Source: Tritrichomonas musculus (Eukaryota; Parabasalia; Tritrichomonadida; Tritrichomonadidae). From it: DNA of 64,000 nucleotides. The translations under genes were made by a program, and so were the position numbers. The notes beneath the pieces were generated by a model that saw nothing but the letters and a program-made list of their open reading frames with translations, searched no databases and had not been told where the DNA came from. Positions 42,375 to 51,835 of the stretch are shown here, one piece after another. Each line of letters opens with the position of its first letter. The stretch's first letter is position 1. The stretch spans positions 620,001 to 684,000 of the forward strand of contig JAPFFF010000004.1 in NCBI GenBank assembly GCA_039105265.1, given 5' to 3'.

Positions 42375-42522
42375 GCTTTGATCGCTCCAGTATCATCTTT
42401 CTGCTTGTTTCTGTCCATTATTGGCACTGTTGTTGATGCTGGAGCAATCGATCTATCTCAAGTAGATGCAATTCTTTGACCCAAGAAATTTGGAGGCTTT
42501 GATCGCTCCAGTATCATCTTTC
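42375..42522. repeat. 27-bp direct repeat pair
   Basis: Identical 27-bp copies starting GCTTTGATCGCTCCAGTATC occur at 42375-42401 and 42496-42522. An inverted partial copy lies between them (GATGCTGGAGCAATCGAT near 42435-42453), so the region can form alternative stem-loops. Confidence 0.75.
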
Positions 42523-42929
42523 ATTTTTGATAAGTTCATGATTGAATACCATTTCAATTTGAGAGAATCTTTATTGAATGGCTTTTCAATTTGAGAGAGA
42601 TTAATTGAATAATCTTTCAATTTGATAAGAATAAATAAGTCTCATTTATAACTTGAAAATTGAATTAACTAAAACTTATTTTATGATATAAATATACTTA
42701 AATATTAATTATAAATTTATAAAAGTAATTATATTTGCCTGTCACAAAAAATATAAAATAAATATTTAAAAATATTTTATTGTGTTTTTACAAAGTAGGT
42801 AAAATCATTATTTGATTTATAACAAAGAAGTGTAAAATTTTTATTAATCAAAAAAATAGATTTCTGTTCTAATATTCTCAAATCTTTATTTAAAATATAA
42901 ATATTTGAAAAAGTTCGATCGGTAAATTT

Positions 42930-43057
42930 AAAAATCTCTTGAATGGTCACTTTTTGAGTGAGAAAACTCAAAAAGTGAAAGCAATTCAGAGATTTACAAA
43001 TTCCACGTAGCACTTTTTGAGAGCTTCACTCTCAAAAAGTTCGGAGGACACTTTGTA
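42930..43057. repeat. Double-hairpin repeat, copy 1
   Basis: AAAATCTCTTGAATGG, hairpin 1 (CACTTTTTGAGT...ACTCAAAAAGTG), linker AAAGCAATTCAGAGATTTACA, then hairpin 2 (CACTTTTTGAGAG...CTCTCAAAAAGT) flanked by CCACGTAG on the left and CGGAGG on the right. The linker is an imperfect complement of the first flank, so hairpin 1 sits inside a longer inverted repeat. A second copy lies at 56820-56950. Confidence 0.8.
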
Positions 43058-43439
43058 AAAAAGATTTATTTCAAAATTTTTTTTTTATTTAATTTTAAAG
43101 TAAAATGAAATGAATTTATCATAAGTTCTATAAATCCTCTAAAAATCATATTTTGAGCACTAATTATATTTTATTTTTTCAATGAACTATCAATTGAATT
43201 GAAAGTATAGTATTAATGTATTTTGAAACGTATAAAAGAAAATCCCAATATAATTATTAAAATGGTTGTTTTATATTGATTAAAAAATAAATTATGATTA
43301 GTATCACAGCTATTTGAAAATAATCCGTTTTATGTTTAGATATTTAAAAAATGTATAGAGTAATCATAAAAACCATTAGTAATTTGCTAATATTATTAAG
43401 ATATAAATGTAAAGGATCTTGGATCTTATATTTCTATAG

Positions 43440-43715
43440 AGTGGATAAAATGAAAAATCAAAATTATAACTATTTGCTTTTTTTGATATAATTTTTTTTT
43501 ATTTTTACATAATTTTTCAGGAATATACGCACCAGTGATCACCACGGGGCTGGGCGAAGCCGAATCAGGTTCCTTGAATTGCTGGATGAATCGGGAAGCC
43601 ATTTGAACTATATATTTATGCATTATTTAGCAAAAATTGAATAAAAAATGTATAAAAAAGTATTCAAAAAGTTTAAAAGTTTTCAAAAAGTGGCGTAGAA
43701 AAATACGATTCCCCC
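43440..43715 (-). mobile_element. Partial copy of the 408-bp MITE
   Basis: In reverse orientation this matches the first ~260 bp of the element at 17023-17430: the terminus GGGGGAATCGTATTTTTCTA, the TTCTACGCCACTTTTTGAA block and the GC-richer core. The other terminus is missing. TTCTATA occurs at both edges (43433-43439 and 43716-43722), a possible remnant of target duplication. The core contains an open frame of ~40 codons in this copy (QMASRFIQQFKEPDSASPSP), which is interrupted by a stop in the other copy. Confidence 0.7.
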
Positions 43716-43976
43716 TTCTATATTATTATCAACTCATGGTTCAGTTTTTTCAAAAACGATACTGTTAGATTTTTAAAATATATTTTAGAAAAAAATATAT
43801 ATTATTTTATATTTTCTTTTTATCATCAGGGAAAAATTACATTTTAAATAATAATTGCTCAAGATAATTATAATCATTTTTATATTGGCACTTTTTAAAT
43901 GATTATTCAAAAAGTGACCTATATTAACTTAAAATTTTAGTCATATAACGAAAATAATTCACATTTTTTTAATTAA

Positions 43977-46900
43977 ATGAAGGGACCAAAATCTCGTAAA
44001 AAAGTCTCAAAATTTGATAAATCTTTGCGAGACAAGATGATAGAATTGAGCAAAACAGGGGAATTAGTCATGAAAGACAATATTTCTTTTAGTAATTATG
44101 ATGAAGTTGGACTTGAAGGTTCTTTGATAGTCATGAAGAGGAAAAACAATGCATTGCCAGTAATAGAATCTTTGCCAGGTAGTATTTTCACAACATTAGG
44201 TGAAAAAGATCCAGGTACATTTTCAAATGATTTTTTAGCACAAGAAGATTCGGATTCAGTCCGTTTATTTAATTTTAAAAATCATTTTCTCTTATTCGCA
44301 TATCAAGAATTTCGACAAGCCACATCACCAGATGATATACCATATGAGATTTCAACCTATTCCAAAAATTTCCATATTTCAATAGCAAAATATATTGGAT
44401 TTTCTCTATTCGATCCAAATAACAAAGAAGTACCATGCATTTTAACCGAACGACCAATTAATGGTCCTTTATCAATTTATTTTAGTAATGATTCACATTT
44501 TAACAGCTCATCTGATTCGATTAAATCAACAGATTCAAAAGATTACTCTATTATTAATGATCGTTTCCAAACAAAAAATATCGAATTTACTCCTCAGATG
44601 AAATTAATAATGATAATTGGAATTGCTGCTGGTATTGAATTTATTCATCGAAACAACAAAGTTCATGCTCATCTTGATCCTACAACTGTTTATTTAGATG
44701 ATAACTTACAACCAATTATTTGTGGATATGGCTTTATTGAACCATTGAATATTAATGATGATTCCGATGATGATGGCATTGGTAATGACAGAGAAGATAG
44801 TAGATTATCATTTTTAACAAATATATCTTTTGTTGCACCAGAAGTATTAAAATACAATCGAATATACCAATCTAGTGACATTTTTAGTATTGGAATGCTA
44901 ATGTATTATATTCTCTCAGAGATGGAACCTTTTAAAAATCTCAGTCCAAATGTTCAATTTCAAAACATATGCGAAGGTAGGCTACCAGCTTTTCCTGAAT
45001 GTATCGATGTAAACTGGAAAAAATTGATATTCCGATGTTGTGAATTCAATCCGAAAAAACGTTTGACTGCAAAAGAATTACTTTCATTCCTACTACAAGA
45101 AGAAAATAAAGTCAACCTTTTAGCATCAATTTCTCAAGATAAAACGGCCAAATTTACGAAATCACAAAATGAATACTTAACACATATCAGAGATAAGTTC
45201 GAGTTTGATGATGATTTCCGAGATTCGTACATAATAACAGATATGATTCTCGATCCAACACTCCTTAGTATTGAAACAAAAACACTCATTGATTCTGCTA
45301 CCAAAGGTGATCCACAAAGTCTCGAGACTATTGGACTTTACTTTATGGAAGGGAAGAACAATCTTCCTGAGGACAAAATTAATTGCTTTGAATTAATTAA
45401 AAAGGCTGCTGATTTAAATTTCCCAAGTTCAATTAAAATAATCATCAACTTGTATCAAAAAGGGATCGGGACAAATAAAAATCTCGACTATGCACTTTAT
45501 TACTGTAATCAAGCGAAGCAACTTTATAATGATAATGAAGAAGAATTCAATAATATTTGTGCCATTGAACAAGAAATTAAAGCAGAAAAAGAAATAATTG
45601 CTTCAAACAAAGAAGAACATCTTCAGAAAGAGTCAGAAAGTAATTTATTTGCCTCGGCAAGAGATATTGTTGATAAAGAAGCTATATCTTTACGAGAGAG
45701 AGAACTCAAAAATCTTAATAAAAGAAAGATTACATTAAAATCTTTACCCAGCTTTGTGACAACGGCAGATTTTGAACAACTTTTTAAAAAGTATCAAAAT
45801 ATCCAAATCGAATTATTCATTCGCGCACGATACAGTTCAGCAACTGTTATATTCGAGACCCAAGAAGATAAGAAAGATGTTGAAAAAAAATGCCGAAAAA
45901 ATAAAAACTTTTTGAAAATCAGAAATAAAGTTTTGATACCAATATTGACACCAACTAAACAAGAGATAAAGAGAATGCAAACTAAAAATTTTAGAGAAAA
46001 GTTGAAGAAAAAACGTATAGAGAGGTTGAAAAAGGAAACTAAAGACAAAAAGAAACATGCAAAGGAAGAAGAAGAGGAAGAAGAACAATCAGAGCAAGTA
46101 GAACCACAGGTGATAGCAAAAGATACATCTGTTTTTTCTTTAACAACAGTTATCAAAGAACAAGTTAATCTTGAAGATTATACTCCAGGAGAAGGACGGA
46201 ATTCATACAAAAAGATAGGAGGTGGTTCATTTGGAGATGTTTATGAAGCTTATAATAAAAAAGATGGTAAACTTTGTGCTGCCAAAGTTTTTATTAAGAA
46301 ATTTGAAAATTCTAAACAAAGGCTCAACTTTTTCAGAGAAATTGAAATATTAAAAAAACTTGATTGCCCATTGATTGTTAAATTATATGGATATAACATG
46401 AATTCATTAATTCAACCAATCTCTGAATTACCAACATTATTCATGGAATTTGCCACCCATGGCACCTTATCAAATATGATCCAACAAGAATATAACAAGC
46501 ATACACATCCTAAATGGAATAATACCACAAAAATGAAAACCATAATTGGCATTACACGAGCTATGGCCTACATGCATTCCCTATTATACCTTCATCGAGA
46601 TTTAAAAACCGAAAATATTTTCTTTGATGAAAATTATGAACCAAAAATCGGTGATTTCGGATGTTCTAGGAAGATTGACAAGCAAAATAGTGTTAATTTG
46701 ACACTCGGCGTCGGAAGTCCAATATATATGGCACCTGAAATTCTACTTGGAAGTAATCCTCAATATTCATGGGAAATTGATGTTTATTCATTTGCCATTG
46801 TTTTGTATCAAATTATAACAGGGAAACCTGATACTAAAGTATATGAGGATAAGTATCTGAAAAATCTTTTTACTTTTCAAAATTATATGATTAAAGAAGA

Positions 46901-47117
46901 TATTAGGCCCAAACTTCCAGAAGATTTGGATGAAAATTTGAAAATGCTGTTGAGCAGGTGCTGGAGCTCTAGAGTTAATGATAGACCCTCTTTTAATTTT
47001 ATTTTCTCGGTTTTAAAAGCTACTTTTGAACAGGAACATCCACCAACAACATTTTTGCCGAATGTTGATCTGGATGAAGTCAGAAAGTATTTAAAGAAAT
47101 TAGATAGTTGTTTTTAA
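43977..47117 (+). CDS. Pseudokinase-Sel1-RRM-like-kinase fusion protein
   Basis: 1046 residues. Residues ~90-380 form a kinase-like domain with lost catalytic motifs: HAHLDPTTVYLDD replaces HRDxKxxN and CGYG replaces DFG, while the APE, D-I-F-S-I-G and R-L-T-A-K-E-L landmarks remain, so it is a pseudokinase. Residues ~435-515 hold two or three Sel1-like repeats (ATKGDPQSLETIGLYFMEGK). Residues ~585-660 resemble an RRM fold (KRKITLKSLPSF, then SSATVIFE). A charged linker (Lys/Glu-rich) follows. Residues ~745-1030 are a complete TKL/receptor-like kinase: GGGSFGDV, AAKVFIKKF, HRDLKTEN (~873), DFG (~894), GSPIYMAPE. Kinase plus Sel1 is a known trichomonad theme; the pseudokinase and RRM-like additions look unusual. 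Function is unknown. Confidence 0.85.
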   Translation: MKGPKSRKKVSKFDKSLRDKMIELSKTGELVMKDNISFSNYDEVGLEGSLIVMKRKNNALPVIESLPGSIFTTLGEKDPGTFSNDFLAQEDSDSVRLFNFKNHFLLFAYQEFRQATSPDDIPYEISTYSKNFHISIAKYIGFSLFDPNNKEVPCILTERPINGPLSIYFSNDSHFNSSSDSIKSTDSKDYSIINDRFQTKNIEFTPQMKLIMIIGIAAGIEFIHRNNKVHAHLDPTTVYLDDNLQPIICGYGFIEPLNINDDSDDDGIGNDREDSRLSFLTNISFVAPEVLKYNRIYQSSDIFSIGMLMYYILSEMEPFKNLSPNVQFQNICEGRLPAFPECIDVNWKKLIFRCCEFNPKKRLTAKELLSFLLQEENKVNLLASISQDKTAKFTKSQNEYLTHIRDKFEFDDDFRDSYIITDMILDPTLLSIETKTLIDSATKGDPQSLETIGLYFMEGKNNLPEDKINCFELIKKAADLNFPSSIKIIINLYQKGIGTNKNLDYALYYCNQAKQLYNDNEEEFNNICAIEQEIKAEKEIIASNKEEHLQKESESNLFASARDIVDKEAISLRERELKNLNKRKITLKSLPSFVTTADFEQLFKKYQNIQIELFIRARYSSATVIFETQEDKKDVEKKCRKNKNFLKIRNKVLIPILTPTKQEIKRMQTKNFREKLKKKRIERLKKETKDKKKHAKEEEEEEEQSEQVEPQVIAKDTSVFSLTTVIKEQVNLEDYTPGEGRNSYKKIGGGSFGDVYEAYNKKDGKLCAAKVFIKKFENSKQRLNFFREIEILKKLDCPLIVKLYGYNMNSLIQPISELPTLFMEFATHGTLSNMIQQEYNKHTHPKWNNTTKMKTIIGITRAMAYMHSLLYLHRDLKTENIFFDENYEPKIGDFGCSRKIDKQNSVNLTLGVGSPIYMAPEILLGSNPQYSWEIDVYSFAIVLYQIITGKPDTKVYEDKYLKNLFTFQNYMIKEDIRPKLPEDLDENLKMLLSRCWSSRVNDRPSFNFIFSVLKATFEQEHPPTTFLPNVDLDEVRKYLKKLDSCF

Positions 47118-47412
47118 ATTATAATAAACTGATATTCGAATTGAAAAATATTCTGATGCATTTTCTCTTTTTTATTAAAAAATTCAATTTCAACCAAAAC
47201 ATACAAAAAATGAACGAGCTGACAATAAATAATTAAATGTTTATTTTGTTCAGCGTGGGCTATAAATTAATCTCTTTATATTAACAACATCAAATAACTT
47301 TTTAAGTAGTTTATTCTCTGAAAAAGTTCAATCATTTTTTTTTCTTTTTCGTTTATTTAAAAATAATACAAAACAGAACTAAAAATAAAAATAATATAAA
47401 TATTGATAAAAA

Positions 47413-49722
47413 TCAAGAATCATCCGTGCTCCCTGGTTCGTCAGCTTCATTTATGCTTTCATTCTCATTTTGGTTTTTATTTTGGTTATTTTCATTTTCA
47501 TTTCCATTCAAATCGAACATTTTCAGCAACAATTCAGAACTCTGAGCGTCGAAACCACCAACAACACCATTTTCAGCAACGCCTTCTTTTTGTGTCAAAG
47601 GAACAGAAGTTGTTATGAGCGACTTTTTGAATATATCAATCAAATTTACTTCATCATTATTAAACAACTTTTTCTTGTCTTCTTTCTTCTTCAAAATAGA
47701 GTCTGACATTTTTGTCATCATCTCCATCAGAGAGTCCATTGGATGAACAAGCATACTTGACGAATTATCAAAGGTTTCATACTCGGCCACTCTCATCATT
47801 AAAGTTTTCGGTGGAGGTTTGCTGTATATCTCCTTAGGAAGGGATCCTTTGCGTTTACTTTGGAGGAGAGAAAGATCACGTGCTGGAATTTCAACGCGAT
47901 CGAGACGAGCAAAAACATTATAAGCATCACAGAAAAATCCTTCGTTTTGTGGATTGATTCCATCACATGAAATAGATGTCATTTGGGTGTTCAATTCAAC
48001 AAGGTTCCGAAGGGCTTCAAGACCAGCATCGCTCATTCCTGAATATTTAAAAACAAGAGTATGCAATGAGGTCTTTCCAATAAGCTTTTCAATGAATCGA
48101 ACACCTTGCTTGCCTAACGGATTATTTGTTGTACATACGTATTCAAAACCACTCAATTTTGATTCGTTAATATATTCTGCAATCTGATCAAGAGATTCAT
48201 CAATTTCTGATTTTAGACAACGACTCAAATTGAGATAGCTTAGTCTGGTTTGAGTTTTTAAGAAAGAAATTAAAGTTGTGACATCATCTGGTAGCATTTC
48301 ATTTCCAGAAAATATAAATTCTGCAAGAATTGGTTGTGCATGCTGAATATTAAAACAGTTGACAATATCTGAGCATGTAGCACTCGTAGCTAGGTCGGAG
48401 ACGTTTAGCGTAAGAAGTTGCGATCTAGGCGTAGTAAAAAGTTCACTTAAGAAAAAGTTTAAAGAAGCTGGCGCCACTTGACATTTTGTCATATCAAGAT
48501 AAACAAGAGAATGAGGAAGTGCCATGCCTAAGTTGATTTCATCAAAAAGACGATTGTTAATTAAATAAATTGATCTAAGGAAAATCGAATAGGGCAATAT
48601 ATGATTTAATAGAGAACTTACATCATGCGATGTTCGGCTAATCGTAATACCTTTTAATCTAGATTGTTGCAAAAATTCACCAAGATCATCAACATTAAGG
48701 CCATCAGCTGTTCCTTCTTCAATACGAAGATTATTTAGTGACATAAAACAGGGAAGCTTATTCAATTGTTCAAAAAGAGCCTTAAAATGTTCGTTATTTA
48801 ATTTTGTTCGTGATATTGTAAATGTTTTGAAACGGCCTTGATATGTTTGCAAGCCATTTAATATAGCGAATATGACGCTAACATGACATGCTCGAAATGA
48901 AATCTCTGTAAGCTTGGATTGCTCTTGCGAAGGAAATTTAAATTCGCTGTTTGGTGGCTCTTTATAATTCTCAATGCTAAGTCTGGTCAGCGTTTTAGAA
49001 GTCATAAATATTGTTTGTAAAACTGTTTGAAGTTGTGAATTAGCAAAATTATCGAGAATTAAAGATTTCAATGAAACATCCCATGCAAGAGCGTTTGCAA
49101 ATGCTTTTGAAGCTAAACCTAAATTAAAAGCGGAAGTCATCTTGAGCGCAGGCGTAGGATTTAAGTCCCATTCTGCAAGTAATCCTAATTGTTCTAAAGG
49201 AAAACGATATCCAAATTTGTGTGCCATTTGCAAAATTCGAGTTTTCAATGCATTAAGTGGCCTTGATTTAAGTTCCGGCGCTGTAAGTTCATTTGGTGGC
49301 GTTGATTCAATTTTTACGTTATAAACATCTAAATCTAATCGGTACTTACAGATTTTGTTGAGAATTAGAATGATTTTAGCGATATTTAATGCGTATTCCG
49401 ATTTTACGGTAAGAGTTAAAGGCTTTAATTCTTTCCCGGCAAGGGACACAAAACTCACGATACTCGGCTTTATATATGAAACTTTTTGTAAATCAACAAG
49501 GTTGTATTCAACAACTTTGGTGCTCTTTGTAAAACGTGCCCTCAATAAATAAATGCATCCTATAGAAATAACGAGAATACGAACGTCTTCTCCTCCATTT
49601 AAGTGTAATTTACGAACCTTGGCAGCAAATAATATTGTTTCTTCTGGACCATACAGATTATCTTGAGTGATTGCATCGATCTGTTGTTGAGAAAGTAATA
49701 TAATTGGTTTAATTGTTTCCAT
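47413..49722 (-). CDS. Leucine-rich-repeat protein, CARMIL-like
   Basis: 769 residues, ATG start. Residues ~10-125 look like a small PH-like beta domain (VRKLHLNGGEDVRILVISIG, then YLLRARFTKS), and residues ~190-640 carry irregular ~28-residue LRRs of the ribonuclease-inhibitor/CARMIL type (SLKSLILDNF, SYLNLSRCL, TLVFKYSGMSDAGLEALRNL). The last ~110 residues are disordered, ending in an Asn/Glu-rich tail. A PH-like domain followed by such LRRs is the layout of CARMIL, which regulates actin capping protein, but no capping-protein-interaction motif was recognised. It is convergent with the kinase fusion gene and divergent from the Rxt3-like gene 194 bp away. Confidence 0.65.
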   Translation of the reverse strand: METIKPIILLSQQQIDAITQDNLYGPEETILFAAKVRKLHLNGGEDVRILVISIGCIYLLRARFTKSTKVVEYNLVDLQKVSYIKPSIVSFVSLAGKELKPLTLTVKSEYALNIAKIILILNKICKYRLDLDVYNVKIESTPPNELTAPELKSRPLNALKTRILQMAHKFGYRFPLEQLGLLAEWDLNPTPALKMTSAFNLGLASKAFANALAWDVSLKSLILDNFANSQLQTVLQTIFMTSKTLTRLSIENYKEPPNSEFKFPSQEQSKLTEISFRACHVSVIFAILNGLQTYQGRFKTFTISRTKLNNEHFKALFEQLNKLPCFMSLNNLRIEEGTADGLNVDDLGEFLQQSRLKGITISRTSHDVSSLLNHILPYSIFLRSIYLINNRLFDEINLGMALPHSLVYLDMTKCQVAPASLNFFLSELFTTPRSQLLTLNVSDLATSATCSDIVNCFNIQHAQPILAEFIFSGNEMLPDDVTTLISFLKTQTRLSYLNLSRCLKSEIDESLDQIAEYINESKLSGFEYVCTTNNPLGKQGVRFIEKLIGKTSLHTLVFKYSGMSDAGLEALRNLVELNTQMTSISCDGINPQNEGFFCDAYNVFARLDRVEIPARDLSLLQSKRKGSLPKEIYSKPPPKTLMMRVAEYETFDNSSSMLVHPMDSLMEMMTKMSDSILKKKEDKKKLFNNDEVNLIDIFKKSLITTSVPLTQKEGVAENGVVGGFDAQSSELLLKMFDLNGNENENNQNKNQNENESINEADEPGSTDDS

Positions 49723-49894
49723 TTATTTATTTTTTTTAGTGGTGAAATATACGGTCAAATATTTTTAACTTTTTAAATTAGCTTTAAGAATATAAATATT
49801 TTTTTCAAAAAGATATTGTATAGTTTCAATTTGAAACTTTCAAAATGAAACTTTTTCATTTTACTAAAAAAAATTGACCCAAATCCAACAATTT

Positions 49895-49907
49895 TCATAC
49901 TCCATAA
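49895..49907 (+). promoter_or_regulatory. Initiator-like sequence before Rxt3-like gene
   Basis: TCATACTCCATAA lies 22 bases upstream of the ATG, a spacing typical of the trichomonad initiator. It resembles TCAYTWYTCATTA with three mismatches. Tentative. Confidence 0.25.
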
Positions 49908-49916
49908 CTTTTTTTT

Positions 49917-50939
49917 ATGTTAAAATCAGATTTATTAAATTTAAATATTCCACAAAATAACTTTGAACAAGAAATAATTTCGACGTACAATGTCACAGCG
50001 CTTGAATATACACCAAATTTTAATTTGTCCGAATTAAAACCACAACCTGGCGATATTTTTCGTATATTTATCGATCAAAAATACACAAATTACTCGCATC
50101 CGCCAATATCAGGACGGGTTTTGTATGGAGGCCCTTATTACGCACCTGAGAGTGATATCAGTGCTATATCTTCACACTTTGGCTGCCTTTTCCAATATCA
50201 TAAAAGAAAATCAACGTCACATCGACGCTTAAATACAATTCGTAACGCTCTTGAACTTTCTTTGTGCGGCGAAGCAGAATATGGACGCAGAGCACAAGTC
50301 ATTCAATTTCCAATAGAAACGCAGTTAAAAGGAGTTCTTCTTACAATTTGCATCGATTATTCACCACCTTATTTTTCACAATGCAAAAAAAATGGCCTTA
50401 GATCACGTGATATTCGAGAGCCACGTAGTTACTCAATAAGAGTTTCTCATTTTTGGCATGTTTCAGAGTTTGATGAGCCAATCATATTTGAAAATGCTGA
50501 CAATTATGTTCGGCACAAATACACAATGCCAATAATATCGGAAAATGATTTTATAGACTCATCAAAAAAGGAATCTTTTGCATCAATCGAATTTAACTCA
50601 GCTTTTTTTTCTCAATTCCTTACCAGATTAAATATAATTAATGGCCTTTTCATCGTTTATCGAGTCTTTTTCAATATGCCAGATAAAAAAATCGAAATGA
50701 CTGGCGATCAAACTTGCAATATAATTATCAGGGATGCCCCATCTGAAGATATAAGTTTAACAGATATTGCAAAACGAAAAGATCAGCCTGGAAATGATAT
50801 TGTTACCTGCGAATTATCTGAAGTTGAGATACTTCCTGATGGTCTTAATATCAACAAAATGCATTTTTTAAATATAACAACTATTACTCTTATTCCTATA
50901 ATCACAATTAAAGCTTCAAAGAAAGATAAATTGTCATAA
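49917..50939 (+). CDS. Rxt3-like protein (histone deacetylase complex)
   Basis: 340 residues. Two blocks recall the Rxt3 family: GRVLYGGPYYAPESDISAIS followed by HFG, matching the family's W-G-T-D-x-Y-x-x-x-S-D-x-x-A-x-x-x-H-S-G, and GVLLTICIDYSPPY followed by KNGLRSRDIREP, matching L-x-V-x-x-x-x-x-P-P-L-x-x-Y...R-N-G-I-x-S-R. In yeast, Rxt3 is a subunit of the Rpd3L deacetylase complex, so a chromatin-repression role is likely if the call holds. There is no membrane segment. The last ~50 residues are hydrophobic beta-like strands. Identification is from remembered sequence patterns. Confirm with a profile search. Confidence 0.55.
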   Translation: MLKSDLLNLNIPQNNFEQEIISTYNVTALEYTPNFNLSELKPQPGDIFRIFIDQKYTNYSHPPISGRVLYGGPYYAPESDISAISSHFGCLFQYHKRKSTSHRRLNTIRNALELSLCGEAEYGRRAQVIQFPIETQLKGVLLTICIDYSPPYFSQCKKNGLRSRDIREPRSYSIRVSHFWHVSEFDEPIIFENADNYVRHKYTMPIISENDFIDSSKKESFASIEFNSAFFSQFLTRLNIINGLFIVYRVFFNMPDKKIEMTGDQTCNIIIRDAPSEDISLTDIAKRKDQPGNDIVTCELSEVEILPDGLNINKMHFLNITTITLIPIITIKASKKDKLS

Positions 50940-51099
50940 TATCTAATTTTATAATCAATTATTTTTAAGATCTTTCCTATCACCGGAATTTGTTGTTTTT
51001 ATTATAAATAAACATTTTAAATAAATATAGCATATTTGAATTCTAAATCCTCTAGCATTTAAGACAATGAATTTTTGATAAAAATAATAAATACAAAAT

Positions 51100-51717
51100 T
51101 TATTTCTGGCCTCTCTTAAGTCTTGATATTTCTAATTTCATTTCTGCTTGCGTCGCAGATATTTCGGCAACCTCTTGTCGTAGTTGGCAGATTGCTTCAA
51201 ATATCTTTTCAAGAGTTACAGCGCTATTCCTAGAATACATTGATGTGCAACTTGTAGGTGATGAATTTGGCGATGTAGAAGGTGCAGATGTTGGTGCAGA
51301 AGCAGGCGAATATGATTGACTTATTGGCGGTGAAAAGTTTTGAGGTTTTGCTGTGCGATTTCTTTGTTTAGTGCTAATATTCGAGTTCACACTCGAACCA
51401 TAATTGCTATGAATTGCTGATCTGTATGATGAAGAAGGAGGTGGAGGTATTTCTGATGTTTGCGAGAAAGCAACTGGTGATAAAAAATTATTTTGATATC
51501 GTTGTGATGACGATGACTTTTTCTTTTTTGAAGGCGTTTTTTCACGAAGTTCTTCAATCCTTGATAATTGTTGATCGATCTGGTTTGAGCGTTCGATAAT
51601 GTCATTTAAACGATCGGCGATAACACGAAGATCTCCCGCAGAATCTTGCGGAGAAGTCGACCTTCTTTTTCGAGAAGAAGAAGAAGCTGAGCTCCTTGAG
51701 AATTGATATGATTTCAT
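51100..51717 (-). CDS. Ser/Arg-rich protein with short coiled-coil end
   Basis: The first ATG in frame is at 51715-51717, giving 205 residues. An upstream TTG codon at 51736-51738 extends the frame but is an unlikely start. The N-terminus is Ser/Arg-rich (SRSSASSSSRKRRSTSP), possibly a phosphorylated tail. The middle is Pro/Ser/Thr/Asn-rich and disordered, and the last ~45 residues form one helix with heptad spacing (LEKIFEAICQLRQEVAEISA). I do not recognise a family. It is transcribed divergently from the DUF2439-like gene, sharing a 118-bp intergenic region. Confidence 0.65.
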   Translation of the reverse strand: MKSYQFSRSSASSSSRKRRSTSPQDSAGDLRVIADRLNDIIERSNQIDQQLSRIEELREKTPSKKKKSSSSQRYQNNFLSPVAFSQTSEIPPPPSSSYRSAIHSNYGSSVNSNISTKQRNRTAKPQNFSPPISQSYSPASAPTSAPSTSPNSSPTSCTSMYSRNSAVTLEKIFEAICQLRQEVAEISATQAEMKLEISRLKRGQK

Positions 51718-51762
51718 TATAAAAAACCGTTTATTCAATTGAATAGCATATTTTCAAAAAAA

Positions 51763-51822
51763 AATGAAGTTCACTATTCTCACAATATGGCAATAAGGTA
51801 ATAATGAAGTTCACTGTTCCCA
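51763..51822 (+). promoter_or_regulatory. Duplicated initiator-like promoter block
   Basis: AATGAAGTTCACTATTCTCA (51763-51782) recurs 40 bases later as AATGAAGTTCACTGTTCCCA (51803-51822), with two differences. The TCACTATTC part fits the trichomonad initiator core TCAYTWYTC and the second copy starts ~25 bases upstream of the ATG at 51836. Lying between divergent genes, it may contain one initiator per copy. Tentative, no experimental basis. Confidence 0.35.
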
Positions 51823-51835
51823 TATTTTAAAGTTG

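Larger units (their letters stand above)
41835..43976. other. Gene-free repeat-rich region
   Basis: No gene is seen. It contains an A-run near 42024-42048, a 27-bp direct repeat (42375-42401 and 42496-42522), imperfect ~35-bp tandem copies of a TTTCAATTTGAGAGA motif at 42540-42625, a double hairpin at 42930-43057 and a MITE copy at 43440-43715. Confidence 0.5.

Noticed and set aside
43426-43623. 65-codon frame in the MITE copy
   Set aside because: Only the ~40-codon core is conserved between two MITE copies and one of them has a stop; treated as element sequence, not a gene.
45794-46156. 120-codon Ser/Phe-rich frame opposite the kinase gene
   Set aside because: It is the antisense shadow of the Lys/Glu-rich linker of the fusion kinase.
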